Shown here one piece after another: positions 53,857-62,711 of a stretch of 64,000 nucleotides of DNA (positions within the stretch are counted from its first letter, which is position 1; every line of letters starts with the position of its first letter). Position numbers and translations under genes: made by a program. Under the pieces are notes generated by a model that was not told where the DNA came from, searched no databases, and was given only the letters and a program-made list of their open reading frames with translations. Source of the stretch: Phycisphaerales bacterium (GTDB taxonomy: Bacteria > Planctomycetota > Phycisphaerae > Phycisphaerales > UBA1924); assembly GCA_040217175.1 (NCBI GenBank), contig JAVJNT010000001.1, forward strand, positions 1,426,001 to 1,490,000, given 5' to 3'.

Positions 53857-56271
53857 TTATGAACGGATCTTGAGCAGCCCCGCCACGCGCTCGACCTCGG
53901 CACGCCATTGGGCCGTGTCGGCGACGCGGCCGGAGTGGAGCGTGCGGTCGGCGTCGCGCAGGATTCGGTACACGGCGTTCTGGGCGACGTCGAGCCTGAC
54001 CTCGAAGGGCGAGGCCAGCGCCATCTCGACCAGGGCCCCGAGCGAGTGCAACGCGTCAGCATCGGCCGGATCGCCCAAGAGGCGTTCGCCCAGCCGCGCG
54101 AGCGCCGCCTCCGCCACGTACGACAGCGTCGACCGATCGAGCTCCACGCCCGCCTGCTCGGCCCGCTGGAGGATCTGCCGGGCCTGGACCACGTCGGGCT
54201 GCTCGGCCCGCAGCAGGCGCACGAGGTCGGCGTTGAGCACCAGCTCGACCGGGAAGTAGAGCGCCCGCGGCGCTGGGATCTTGAGCGCGTGCAGGAAGTG
54301 CAGCAGCGGGGCCTGGTCGTCGTACATCCGCCGATACGTCGCCTCGGCCCCGTCGAGGGCGCCCTCGAGCACCTGCTCGGCCACCCGTCGCTGCTCGTCC
54401 TTGAAGAGCGAGGCAAGCGAGAAGGTCGGGCCGTCGAAGTCTCGCTCGATCAGCCGGAGGAGCTTGCCGTACTGAGCGAGGTCGAACGCCTGCTTTGCCT
54501 CGTCCATGAACGCATCGAGCTTCTCGTCTTCGACCTCGAGCCCGGCGCCGCCGGCGATGATGTGGTCGGCCAGGTGCAGCACGGCGTACGTCACGCGCTG
54601 GCTGTTGAGCGTGAGCCGCGAGGTCAGCGTGGCCCGCCCGACTCGGAGCTGCGTCCGACCCGCGTGCATGTCGTTGCACATCTCGCTGCGGACGTCGTAG
54701 CAGTAGACGCTGGTCTCGTAGCCGCAGTCCTCGAACAACGAGATGACGGCGTAGTGCTCGGCCATCTTGAGCAGGTCGACCTTGGCCGGACGGACCATGT
54801 TCATATAGACCTGCCGACCGTCGCCGTGCTCGCGCAGGTTGCTGCGGGCCTTGCTCAGCCGGTCGAGGAACGCCTCCTCGAAGGATTCTTTCAAGAGACC
54901 CTCGGCGATCTGGATGACCCGGCCGGCGTACTGCAGGATCTGCACGGTCTCGATGCCCGTGAGCTCGTCGAAGAACCAGCCGCAGCTCGTGTACATGAGC
55001 ATCGTGTTGCGCTGCATCTCGAGCAGTCGCAGGATGCGCGTGTAGTCGAGCGGCCCCTCGTGCGGGCCGGCGTATCGCTCGATGAACTCGACCGCGTTCT
55101 TGCGCGAGCGATCCAGCACGACGTCGATGTATTCATCCCGCGCCGCCCATGGATCGATGAGCAGGGCACCGGCCTCACGCTCGAACCGCCCGGCCATCTC
55201 GTCGCGCAGCCAGTCGAGCGCCTCTCGCAGCGGGCCGCGCCATGCCTGGCTCCAATTGGGCCGGCCGCCCGAGTGGCAGCCGCAATCGCTTCGCCAGCGC
55301 TCGACGCCGTGGATGCAGCTCCACGACGAATCGTCGATGATCTCGGCCTCCCACTCGGGCGGGTGCAGCTCGAGGAATCGGCCGTAGTTGACCAGCGTTG
55401 CCTCGCTGCCGTCCATGATGCGGCGGACGGCGTAGGACAAGGCCATGTCGCCGTACGGATGGTGGTGGCCGTAGCTCTCGCCGTCGGTGGCGATGTGCAC
55501 GAGCTGCGCTTCTTCACGCCCCGGGTCGATGCCGCCGAGCAACCGATTGGCGAACTGCTCGCCGTTGGCTAGCAACCGCTCGAACGCGACCGCCTGCGAG
55601 AGCGGTCCATCGTAGAAGAACAACGCGATGCTGCGGCCGTCCTCGAGCCGGCAGAGGTAGGGTCGACGCGGGTCGATGCCGTGCTGGCGGGCGTCGATCC
55701 ATGCGTCGCTGCCGATCTTTCGATACCGCAGCGCCTGGCGCGGTGCGAGCAGGGTGAACGCGATGCGGTTCTTGGCGAGCTCGTCGAGCGTGGCCCGGTT
55801 CGCTGCCGTCTCGGGCAGCCACATGCCCTCTGGCCGTCGGCCGAAGCGGTGCTCGAAGTCCTTGATGCCCCAGAGCACCTGGGTGCGCCGGTCGCGATCG
55901 TTCGCGAGTGGCATGATCACGTGGTTGTACGCCTGGGCGATGGCCGACCCGTGCCCGCCGTTGAGCTCGATGCTCTGGCGGTCGGCATCGAGGATCGCCT
56001 CGTAGGCCTCGGGCGCGTGCTCCTGCATCCACGAGAGCAGCGTGGGCCCGAAGTTGAAGCTGATGTGCGCGTAGTTGTTGTTGATGCGCTCGATCCAGCC
56101 CTGCGGATCAAGGATGCGCGCCTGCCCGTTGGGCTGGTAGCACTCGGCGGTGATCCGCTCGTTCCAGTCGTGGTAGGGGTAGGCCGAGTCCTGCACCTCG
56201 ACTGCCTCGAGCCAGGGGTTCTCGCGCGGCGGCTGGTAGAAGTGGCCGTGGATGCACACGTAGGGGTTCAT
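53857..56271 (-). CDS. GH57-family alpha-glucan hydrolase/branching-type protein with DUF3536
   Basis: 804 residues. The GH57 N-terminal barrel has CIHGHFYQPPRENPWL, NFGPTLLSWMQEHAPEAYE, NGGHGSAIAQAYNHVIMPL, and a probable catalytic glutamate in EGMWLPETAANRATLD. Then ATDGESYGHHHPYGDMALSYA. The C-terminal 400 residues match DUF3536, a helical companion domain. Family members hydrolyse or rearrange alpha-1,4 glucans. It is last of the coupled set glgB-malQ-this gene (ATGA overlap with malQ), and so is likely part of glycogen turnover. The ATG at 56271 is where conservation begins. Confidence 0.9.
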   Translation of the reverse strand: MNPYVCIHGHFYQPPRENPWLEAVEVQDSAYPYHDWNERITAECYQPNGQARILDPQGWIERINNNYAHISFNFGPTLLSWMQEHAPEAYEAILDADRQSIELNGGHGSAIAQAYNHVIMPLANDRDRRTQVLWGIKDFEHRFGRRPEGMWLPETAANRATLDELAKNRIAFTLLAPRQALRYRKIGSDAWIDARQHGIDPRRPYLCRLEDGRSIALFFYDGPLSQAVAFERLLANGEQFANRLLGGIDPGREEAQLVHIATDGESYGHHHPYGDMALSYAVRRIMDGSEATLVNYGRFLELHPPEWEAEIIDDSSWSCIHGVERWRSDCGCHSGGRPNWSQAWRGPLREALDWLRDEMAGRFEREAGALLIDPWAARDEYIDVVLDRSRKNAVEFIERYAGPHEGPLDYTRILRLLEMQRNTMLMYTSCGWFFDELTGIETVQILQYAGRVIQIAEGLLKESFEEAFLDRLSKARSNLREHGDGRQVYMNMVRPAKVDLLKMAEHYAVISLFEDCGYETSVYCYDVRSEMCNDMHAGRTQLRVGRATLTSRLTLNSQRVTYAVLHLADHIIAGGAGLEVEDEKLDAFMDEAKQAFDLAQYGKLLRLIERDFDGPTFSLASLFKDEQRRVAEQVLEGALDGAEATYRRMYDDQAPLLHFLHALKIPAPRALYFPVELVLNADLVRLLRAEQPDVVQARQILQRAEQAGVELDRSTLSYVAEAALARLGERLLGDPADADALHSLGALVEMALASPFEVRLDVAQNAVYRILRDADRTLHSGRVADTAQWRAEVERVAGLLKIRS

Positions 56272-57947
56272 GAAGCGCCGGCTCCCGATCGTTGCCCGAT
56301 GCGGCTGGCCCACCCGCGCAGGCGGGCGGCGATGCTATCGTCGGCGATCAGTTCCTCCAGCGTCCAGCGCATCGGCCTTCGCCAGCACGGATAGCCCGCG
56401 CTCACGCCCGGAATGTTCTGCGGCTCGGTCTCGCCCCACAGGTCTTCGAGCGCGAGCATCACGACCGGCGCGGGCGACTCGCAGAGCTGGTCGACGAGCT
56501 TGTCGAACAGTCTGACCTCGTCCAACTCGTCGAACTGCCTTCGCATTCGTTCGACCGCCGCGGCGCGCAGCCGCATGTCGTACGCCGCGCCGGAGGCGTC
56601 CAGCAGCCGCAGCGATCGCCGAAGGTCGACGTCGCGTCCGGCCAGGTAGCCGGCGAACGTGGGCATGTCGTGCGTGTTGGGCGAGGCGATCAGCTCGGGC
56701 TTGTCGGCGCCCGGCGCCATCGCCTGGTCTCCGCCGTCGTACTGGGCGGCGGTCATGCCGAGCAGGCGGCGCTCGATCATCGCGGCGTCGACCTCCGGGG
56801 GCACGGTGCCCAGGTTCTCGCCGATGAAGAACGCCCCGTACTCGTGCGACAGGTCGGCCAGGGCATCGAGTGCATCAGTTGCGTCGTACTGCACGTACAC
56901 GCCATCGTCGGCACCGTGGCCTTGCGGCACCCAGTACAGCCGCCAGAGGCCCATGACGTGGTCGAGCCGCAGCGTGCTGGCGTACCGCAGGTGCCGCCGA
57001 GTTGCCTCGATCAGTTCGGCATGACCGTTCAGCCGGGCGTGCTCGGGCAGCATCGGCGGGAAGCCCCAGACCTGGCCCTCGGGGAAGTACGCGTCGGGCG
57101 GTGCGCCCACGGCGATGTCCTTCGCGTAGGCATCGGGGTTGCGGTGTACGTCGAAGCCGTCGGCGGCAACGCCCACGGGCAGGTCGAGGTAGAGCCCGCA
57201 GCCGGCGGCCTCGGCCCGCGAGCGGAGCGCCGTGAGCTGTTCGTGCAGCAGCATCTGGGCGAAGCCGTAGAGCCGCTCGGCCGAGGGATCGCCATCGTCC
57301 TGCGCGCGCCAGCGGACGTACTGGGCGACGAGCGGGTCGGCGTTGAGGAACGACTCGATCGCCGCCGCGTTGGCCTTCACCGCCTCACGCGCGAGCACGC
57401 GGCGCTTGAGCTGCCAGCTCGCGCCGTAGTCGATCAAGGGCGCGCCACCCAGTCGCTCCGCCTCGGCTCGTTCCTCGGGCGACATCAGCTCCCCGAGGTC
57501 GAGGAACAGCTCGCCGAACACGCTCCGGCTCAGCGGCGCGTAGGGGCAGCCATCGGTCGGCGTGGCGTACCGCCCCGCCAGCAGCGGCAGCGTGCTGACC
57601 AGCGACGCGCCCAATCCGCCAGCCCACGCGCACAACCGGCCGAGGTCGCCGAGATCGCCAACGCCCGCGCTCTGGCCGGAGCGAACCGCATACAAGGGCA
57701 CGAACAGGCCCAGTCGCCGGCGGTCGTCGCGCCAGAACTGCTTCGGCGCGCCCGGGCCAGGAGGCACTCGTTCGGCGTCTCGCGGCCGATCGAGATCGAC
57801 GCCGAGCGCGCGGAGCACGGCGAGCAGAGCCGCCTCGCTCGGATAGCACCGCACGCCCATGCCGTTCTCGTGCTCGGTCAGCAGCCCGTGTGACCGCGCC
57901 AGGCGCAGCAGCGCGGGATCACGCGCGTCGTCGGCCCGGACGCTCAT
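56268..57947 (-). CDS. malQ: 4-alpha-glucanotransferase (GH77)
   Basis: 559 residues. The barrel motifs are clear: GLFVPLYAVRSGQSAGVGDL, the catalytic aspartate region RYASTLRLDHVMGLWRLYWVPQG, the acid/base region FIGENLGTVPPEV and the stabiliser SPNTHDMPTFAGY. It moves maltosyl units between glucans during glycogen or maltodextrin breakdown. The ATG at 57947 overlaps the glgB stop and its own stop overlaps the GH57 start, so three genes are translated in tandem. Confidence 0.93.
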   Translation of the reverse strand: MSVRADDARDPALLRLARSHGLLTEHENGMGVRCYPSEAALLAVLRALGVDLDRPRDAERVPPGPGAPKQFWRDDRRRLGLFVPLYAVRSGQSAGVGDLGDLGRLCAWAGGLGASLVSTLPLLAGRYATPTDGCPYAPLSRSVFGELFLDLGELMSPEERAEAERLGGAPLIDYGASWQLKRRVLAREAVKANAAAIESFLNADPLVAQYVRWRAQDDGDPSAERLYGFAQMLLHEQLTALRSRAEAAGCGLYLDLPVGVAADGFDVHRNPDAYAKDIAVGAPPDAYFPEGQVWGFPPMLPEHARLNGHAELIEATRRHLRYASTLRLDHVMGLWRLYWVPQGHGADDGVYVQYDATDALDALADLSHEYGAFFIGENLGTVPPEVDAAMIERRLLGMTAAQYDGGDQAMAPGADKPELIASPNTHDMPTFAGYLAGRDVDLRRSLRLLDASGAAYDMRLRAAAVERMRRQFDELDEVRLFDKLVDQLCESPAPVVMLALEDLWGETEPQNIPGVSAGYPCWRRPMRWTLEELIADDSIAARLRGWASRIGQRSGAGAS

Positions 57948-59896
57948 TCCGCCGGCTCGCACCGCAGCACGACCACCGACAGCGGCGGGAGCGTGAGATC
58001 GACGCGATGCGGCCGGCCGTGCGAGGGCGATGACACGGCCTCGACGCCGCCGAGGTTGCCCACGCCCGAGCCGCCGAAGCACTCGGCGTCGGTGTTCAGC
58101 ACCTCGCTCCACTTCCCGCCGAAGGGCACGCCCAGCGTGTAGCCGTAGCGAACCACGGGCGTGAAGTTGGCGACGACAAGCACGGTGTCGCGCTCGTGCA
58201 CGCCCCGGCGGAGGTAGGAGATGACCGTGTCCTCGCTGTCGGTGCAGTCGATCCACTCGAAGCCGCGCGGGTCGCAGTCTCGCTCGTGCAGCGCGGGCTC
58301 GCGCTTGTACAGATCGTTCAGCGTGCCGACGAGAGTCGCGATGCCCGCGTGGTGCGGCACGCCCTCGAGGTGCCACTCGATGCTGCTGTCATGGTCCCAC
58401 TCGGGCACCTGGGCCAGCTCGCCGCCCATGAAGAGAAGCTTCTTGCCCGGCTGGGTCCACTGCAGACCGTAAAGCAGCCGCATGTTGGCCAGCCGCTGCC
58501 ACTCGTCGCCCGGCATGCGGTCGAGCAGCGAGCCCTTGCCGTGCACCACCTCGTCGTGGCTGAGGGGCATGACGTAGTTCTCGCTGAACTGGTAGACGGC
58601 GCGGAAGCTGATCTCGTTGTGGTGGTACTTGCGGTGGATGGGCTCGTGCCCCAGGTACCGAAGGGTGTCGTGCATCCAGCCCATGTCCCACTTGTAGCCG
58701 AAGCCAAGCCCGCCGAGGTGCGCGGGGCGAGACACGCCGGGCCACGCGGTCGACTCTTCGGCGAACGTGACGATGTCCGGGTGCGCCCCGTAGAGCGTGG
58801 TGTTGAGCTGCCGCAGGAAGTCGATGGCCTCGAGGTTCTCGCGCCCGCCGTAGATGTTGGGCACCCACTCGCCTTCTTCCCGCGAGTAGTCGCGGTAGAG
58901 CATCGAAGCGACGGCGTCGACGCGGATGCCGTCGACGTGGTACTTCTCGAGCCAGAACATGGCGCTCGAGGTCAGGAAGCTGCGGACCTCGTGCCGCCCG
59001 TAGTTGAAGATCATCGACTTCCAGTCGGGATGGAAGCCCTCGCGCGGGTCCTCGTGCTCGAACAGGTGCGTGCCGTCGAAGAGCGCTAGCCCGTGGGCGT
59101 CGGCCGGGAAGTGGCTGGGCACCCAGTCGAGGATCACGCCGATGCCCGCCTGGTGCAGCGTGTCGACGAGGAACATGAAGTCCTGCGGCGTGCCGTAGCG
59201 GCTGGTGGGCGCGAAGTAGCCGACGGTCTGGTAGCCCCAGCTCTTGTACAGCGGGTGCTCCATCACGGGCATGAGCTCCACGTGCGTGAACCCCAGCCGG
59301 TTGCAATACTCGGCCAGCTTCGGGGCGAGCTCGCGATAGTTCAGGCTGCGGTTGCCATCTTCGGGCACGCGCCGCCACGAGCCCAGGTGCAGCTCATAGA
59401 TGCTCATGGGCCGGTCGACGCGGTGCCGCTCGCCGCGGGTACGCATCCAGGCCTCGTCGCTCCACTGGTAGTCCAGGCCGTGCACGATCGAGGCCGTCCG
59501 GGGCGGCTGCTCCTGGCGGAAGCCGAAGGGGTCGGTCTTCTCCAGGCGTCGCCCGCCGGCGTGGGAATCGATGACGTACTTGTAGTGGGCGCCCTCGCGA
59601 GCGTTGCTCGCGATGCCCACCCACAGCCCGCTGCTGCCCACCGGCGTCAGGGGGTCGGCGCCAGCCGACCAGTAGTTCCAGTCCCCCACCACCGACACGG
59701 CCCGGGCGTTGGGCGCCCAGACGCCGAACCGCACGCCCTGGCCTCCGGGGAGCGGATGGGCGCCGAGCTTCTCGTACAGGTGGGCGTGGGTGCCCTCGTT
59801 GAACCAGTACTGGTCGTCGGCGGAGATCCAGCCGAGATCGATCGGTCGGCCCATGGATCGGGCGTCGGGGGGCAGCATGAGGGCATGGTTGGTCAC
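57944..59896 (-). CDS. glgB: 1,4-alpha-glucan branching enzyme (GH13)
   Basis: 650 residues. An N-terminal CBM48 (about 45-130: VRFGVWAPNARAVSVVGDWNYW) precedes the GH13 barrel. The catalytic residues are D in GIRVDAVASMLYRDY and E in IVTFAEESTAWPGVS, with the stabiliser in LSHDEVVHGKGS. It makes the alpha-1,6 branches of glycogen. First in the glgB-malQ-GH57 set; transcription starts in the 105-base gap (59897-60001), where no consensus promoter stands out. Confidence 0.96.
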   Translation of the reverse strand: MTNHALMLPPDARSMGRPIDLGWISADDQYWFNEGTHAHLYEKLGAHPLPGGQGVRFGVWAPNARAVSVVGDWNYWSAGADPLTPVGSSGLWVGIASNAREGAHYKYVIDSHAGGRRLEKTDPFGFRQEQPPRTASIVHGLDYQWSDEAWMRTRGERHRVDRPMSIYELHLGSWRRVPEDGNRSLNYRELAPKLAEYCNRLGFTHVELMPVMEHPLYKSWGYQTVGYFAPTSRYGTPQDFMFLVDTLHQAGIGVILDWVPSHFPADAHGLALFDGTHLFEHEDPREGFHPDWKSMIFNYGRHEVRSFLTSSAMFWLEKYHVDGIRVDAVASMLYRDYSREEGEWVPNIYGGRENLEAIDFLRQLNTTLYGAHPDIVTFAEESTAWPGVSRPAHLGGLGFGYKWDMGWMHDTLRYLGHEPIHRKYHHNEISFRAVYQFSENYVMPLSHDEVVHGKGSLLDRMPGDEWQRLANMRLLYGLQWTQPGKKLLFMGGELAQVPEWDHDSSIEWHLEGVPHHAGIATLVGTLNDLYKREPALHERDCDPRGFEWIDCTDSEDTVISYLRRGVHERDTVLVVANFTPVVRYGYTLGVPFGGKWSEVLNTDAECFGGSGVGNLGGVEAVSSPSHGRPHRVDLTLPPLSVVVLRCEPAE

Positions 59897-60001
59897 GTCT
59901 GGGCTCTCCGAGCGGACGGCACGCCGCCCTTGCCCAGATCGACCGAAAACCTCACCCGATCCAGCGGATGTATACCAAGGGAACCCCGAACGCCGCAGCG
60001 G

Positions 60002-60433
60002 TCAGGCCAAGCCGCGCTCGCGGCGCAGTTCCGACTCGGCCCGGAGCCAGTCGGCCACGTCGTTGCCGGGCGTCGAGCCGCGCGCCTCGAAGATCTCGTA
60101 CGCCCGGCGGCGGATCTCTTCCTGCGTGGGCTCGGACGCGGGCTCGTTGGCTGCTTCGTTCACCTTCGCTTCCGGCGGTGTCGGAAGCGTCCGACGCTCG
60201 GTCGTCGCGGCGTGCTTCGTCAGCGATTCATGGACGGCACCCGGGGGCCGGTCGCCGGGGGCCTTGGCCTCGACGAGCCTCATGGGCAGGGCTCGCTCGA
60301 GCCGAGGGGTGTCGGGAACGAGGAGACGGCGCACCGAATCGGGCGCCTGGCTCTGGGTCTCTCGCTCCCGCCTCGAAGCCGTGAACACGGAATAGGCGTG
60401 CTGGCGGAGCGCTGTGCTATTGGAGCCGATCAC
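60002..60433 (-). CDS. Small DUF2934 protein
   Basis: 143 residues. Only the C-terminal 40 are recognisable: EEIRRRAYEIFEARGSTPGNDVADWLRAESELRR, a DUF2934 helix pair of unknown role. The rest is Pro/Ala/Glu-rich and disordered. Start GTG at 60433 is chosen for the strong GGAGGT six bases upstream. It lies between glgB and the divergent glycogen synthase gene and may be co-transcribed with glgB. Confidence 0.75.
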   Translation of the reverse strand: MIGSNSTALRQHAYSVFTASRRERETQSQAPDSVRRLLVPDTPRLERALPMRLVEAKAPGDRPPGAVHESLTKHAATTERRTLPTPPEAKVNEAANEPASEPTQEEIRRRAYEIFEARGSTPGNDVADWLRAESELRRERGLA

Positions 60434-60767
60434 GGCCCACCTCCATCCGGGCGACGGGTTCACACGCCGAGAGCCGCCGCACCAACTCAGTCTCTCACTG
60501 AATCGTACGGTTCGCACGGAACATCGACCATCAATCGATGCGACTTTGGGCACGATCGCACGCGATTTCACGAAACCCCAACGAACGGCGACCGGGCCTG
60601 CGCGTTTCGTGCCATCGCCGGTCCGTTCCGACTCACCCCGGGCACCGCCGGGACCGATAGTGGTGTGACGCTCCCCCCGACCCGGAGCCGAAGACACGAC
60701 CCGATCGCCCCGGCCGCGCAAGGATTGCTCAGCCGGGTGCGGCAACGCACCTCGCACGGAGAGCGAC
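60434..60767. other. 334-base divergent intergenic region between the DUF2934 and glycogen synthase genes
   Basis: No gene is supported. It must hold promoters for both directions. A stem TTCAGTGAGAGACTGA lies near 60,500 on the minus strand. No confident -35/-10 pair or repressor dyad was found. Confidence 0.5.
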
Positions 60768-62648
60768 GTGGCCCCCACGAGAGCGGAACGCGAACCAGAA
60801 CGCAGCATCACGCCGCCGGGAGGCCGCGGGTCGCCTGGCGTGCTGCTCGTCGAGGTGGGCTACGAGGTCTGCAACCCCATCGGCGGCATCTACCAGGTGC
60901 TGCGGTCCAAGGCCGCCACCATGGTCGACCACTGGGACGACCGGTACCTGATGGTGGGCCCCTACGTGCCCGACCAGGCGGCGCTCGAGATGGAGCCGCG
61001 CCGGCCGACGGGCTGGCTCGCCCGGGCCGTCGCCGCGATGGACGACATCGGCATCGCCTGCCACACGGGCCGCTGGCTGGTGCCGGGACGGCCCCGAGTC
61101 GTCCTGCTCGACCACGACCTGCCAGCCGAACGCATCAACAGCGAGAAGTTCTACCTGTGGCAGCACGACCAGGTGGGCTCGCCAAGCGGCGACGACATGG
61201 TCGACGGCGTGATCGCCTTTGCCGACGTCACGCGGCACTTCATGCGTGCGGTCGACAACGCGTGGCGCGACCAGCGGCCCGCTCGTCGCAACCCCCGACG
61301 CGTGATGGCCCACTTCCACGAGTGGATGGGCGGCCTGGCCATCCCGCTCATGAAGCGCGAGGAGCAGCAGGTCTCCACCGTGTTCACGACGCACGCCACG
61401 CTGCTGGGCCGCTACCTGGCCAGCAGCGACGACCCGCCCGAGACCGTCGAGGGGCTCGACCCCGCCGCCGAGGCCGACCGCTTCGGCATCCGCTCCCGGC
61501 ACGACTACGAGCGGCTGGCGGCCCGCGACTGCGACGTCATGACGACCATCAGCCCGCTGACGGGCGTCGAGTGCGAGCACCTGCTCGGGCGCAAGCCCGA
61601 CGCCATCCTGCCCAACGGGCTGGACATCGGCCGGTTGAGCGTTGGGCACGAGTTCCAGACGCTGCACGCGGTCTTCAAGGACAAGGTCCATCACTTCACG
61701 ATGGGGCACTTCTTTCCCACGCGGCCGATCGACCTGGACAACACGCTCTACTTCTTCACGAGCGGGCGATACGAGCCCCGCAACAAGGGCTTCGACCTGT
61801 TCATCCGCGCCAACGCCCGGCTGAACCAGCTCTTGCGCGAGACCGACAACCCGCACACGGTGGTCTCGTTCATCGTGACGCGCCGCGACGTGCGGTCGAT
61901 CGACCCCGTGGTGCTGCAGAACCGGGCCGTGCTCGACGAGCTCGAAGACGTGTGCGAGCACATCGCCGACGACCTGCGCGACCGGCTGTTCCGAACGGCC
62001 GCCAGCGAGGGCCGCGTCTCGCTCGACTCGATGGCCGAGGAATACTGGTTGCTACGGCTGAAGCGCACGCAGGCGGCCTTCCGCACGCGGGGCTGGCCGA
62101 GCGTCATCACCCACACGCTCGAAGGCGACCCGCGTGACGAGGTGCTCAGCGAGATCGCCGTCGCGGGCCTGCGCAATAATCCGGAAGACCGCGTCAAGAT
62201 CGTCTACCACCCGCAGTTCATCAGCCCGACCAACCCGCTGTGGGGCATGGAGTACGACCAGTTCGTGCGTGGCTGCCACCTGGGCGTGTTCCCCAGCACG
62301 TACGAGCCCTGGGGCTACACGCCGATGGAGTGCCTCGCGCTGGGCGTCCCGGCCATCACGACCGACATGTCGGGCTTCGGCGACTTCGTGACCGAGCGGC
62401 ACGCCCAGCCGGCGGGTTGGGCGCCCTGGGTGCTCCAGCGTCGGCAGAAGACGACCGAGCAGGCGGTCGAGGCCCTGGCGCGCCGCATGCTGGAGTTCTG
62501 CGAGCTCACCCAGCGCGAGCGCATCCGCGTGCGAAACTCGGCCGAGCAGCGGTCGTGGCTGTTCGACTGGATGGAGATGGGCGAGGCGTACGCGCAGGCC
62601 CACGATCTTGCGCTGCATCGCGGCCCCAAACCTGCCGAAGTTGGGTAG
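60768..62648 (+). CDS. Eukaryote-type glycogen synthase (GT3 family)
   Basis: 626 residues. The N-terminal sugar-binding lobe opens EVGYEVCNPIGGIYQVLRSKA, the GT3 counterpart of the KVGGIY motif. AHFHEWMGG, TFTTHATLLGRYLA-like and FFTSGRYEPRNKGFDLFI follow. The C-lobe has VFPSTYEPWGYTPMECLALGVPAITTDMSGFGDF, the E-x7-E-type donor site of GT3. GT3 enzymes use UDP-glucose, unlike the usual bacterial GT5 GlgA, which uses ADP-glucose; no glgC is visible here, which fits. Starts at GTG 60768 after GGAGAG. It is paired with the phosphorylase gene 63 bases on. Confidence 0.88.
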   Translation: MAPTRAEREPERSITPPGGRGSPGVLLVEVGYEVCNPIGGIYQVLRSKAATMVDHWDDRYLMVGPYVPDQAALEMEPRRPTGWLARAVAAMDDIGIACHTGRWLVPGRPRVVLLDHDLPAERINSEKFYLWQHDQVGSPSGDDMVDGVIAFADVTRHFMRAVDNAWRDQRPARRNPRRVMAHFHEWMGGLAIPLMKREEQQVSTVFTTHATLLGRYLASSDDPPETVEGLDPAAEADRFGIRSRHDYERLAARDCDVMTTISPLTGVECEHLLGRKPDAILPNGLDIGRLSVGHEFQTLHAVFKDKVHHFTMGHFFPTRPIDLDNTLYFFTSGRYEPRNKGFDLFIRANARLNQLLRETDNPHTVVSFIVTRRDVRSIDPVVLQNRAVLDELEDVCEHIADDLRDRLFRTAASEGRVSLDSMAEEYWLLRLKRTQAAFRTRGWPSVITHTLEGDPRDEVLSEIAVAGLRNNPEDRVKIVYHPQFISPTNPLWGMEYDQFVRGCHLGVFPSTYEPWGYTPMECLALGVPAITTDMSGFGDFVTERHAQPAGWAPWVLQRRQKTTEQAVEALARRMLEFCELTQRERIRVRNSAEQRSWLFDWMEMGEAYAQAHDLALHRGPKPAEVG

Positions 62649-62711
62649 ATCGATCTCCCTCGCTGGAGCGTCTTGCTCGTCGGCGTCTTGCTTATCGGAA
62701 GGACTCGCCCC

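Noticed and set aside
59093-62137. 1014-codon open frame on the plus strand overlapping glgB and the GT3 gene
   Set aside because: Runs antisense to glgB and then out of frame through the glycogen synthase; its composition is random.
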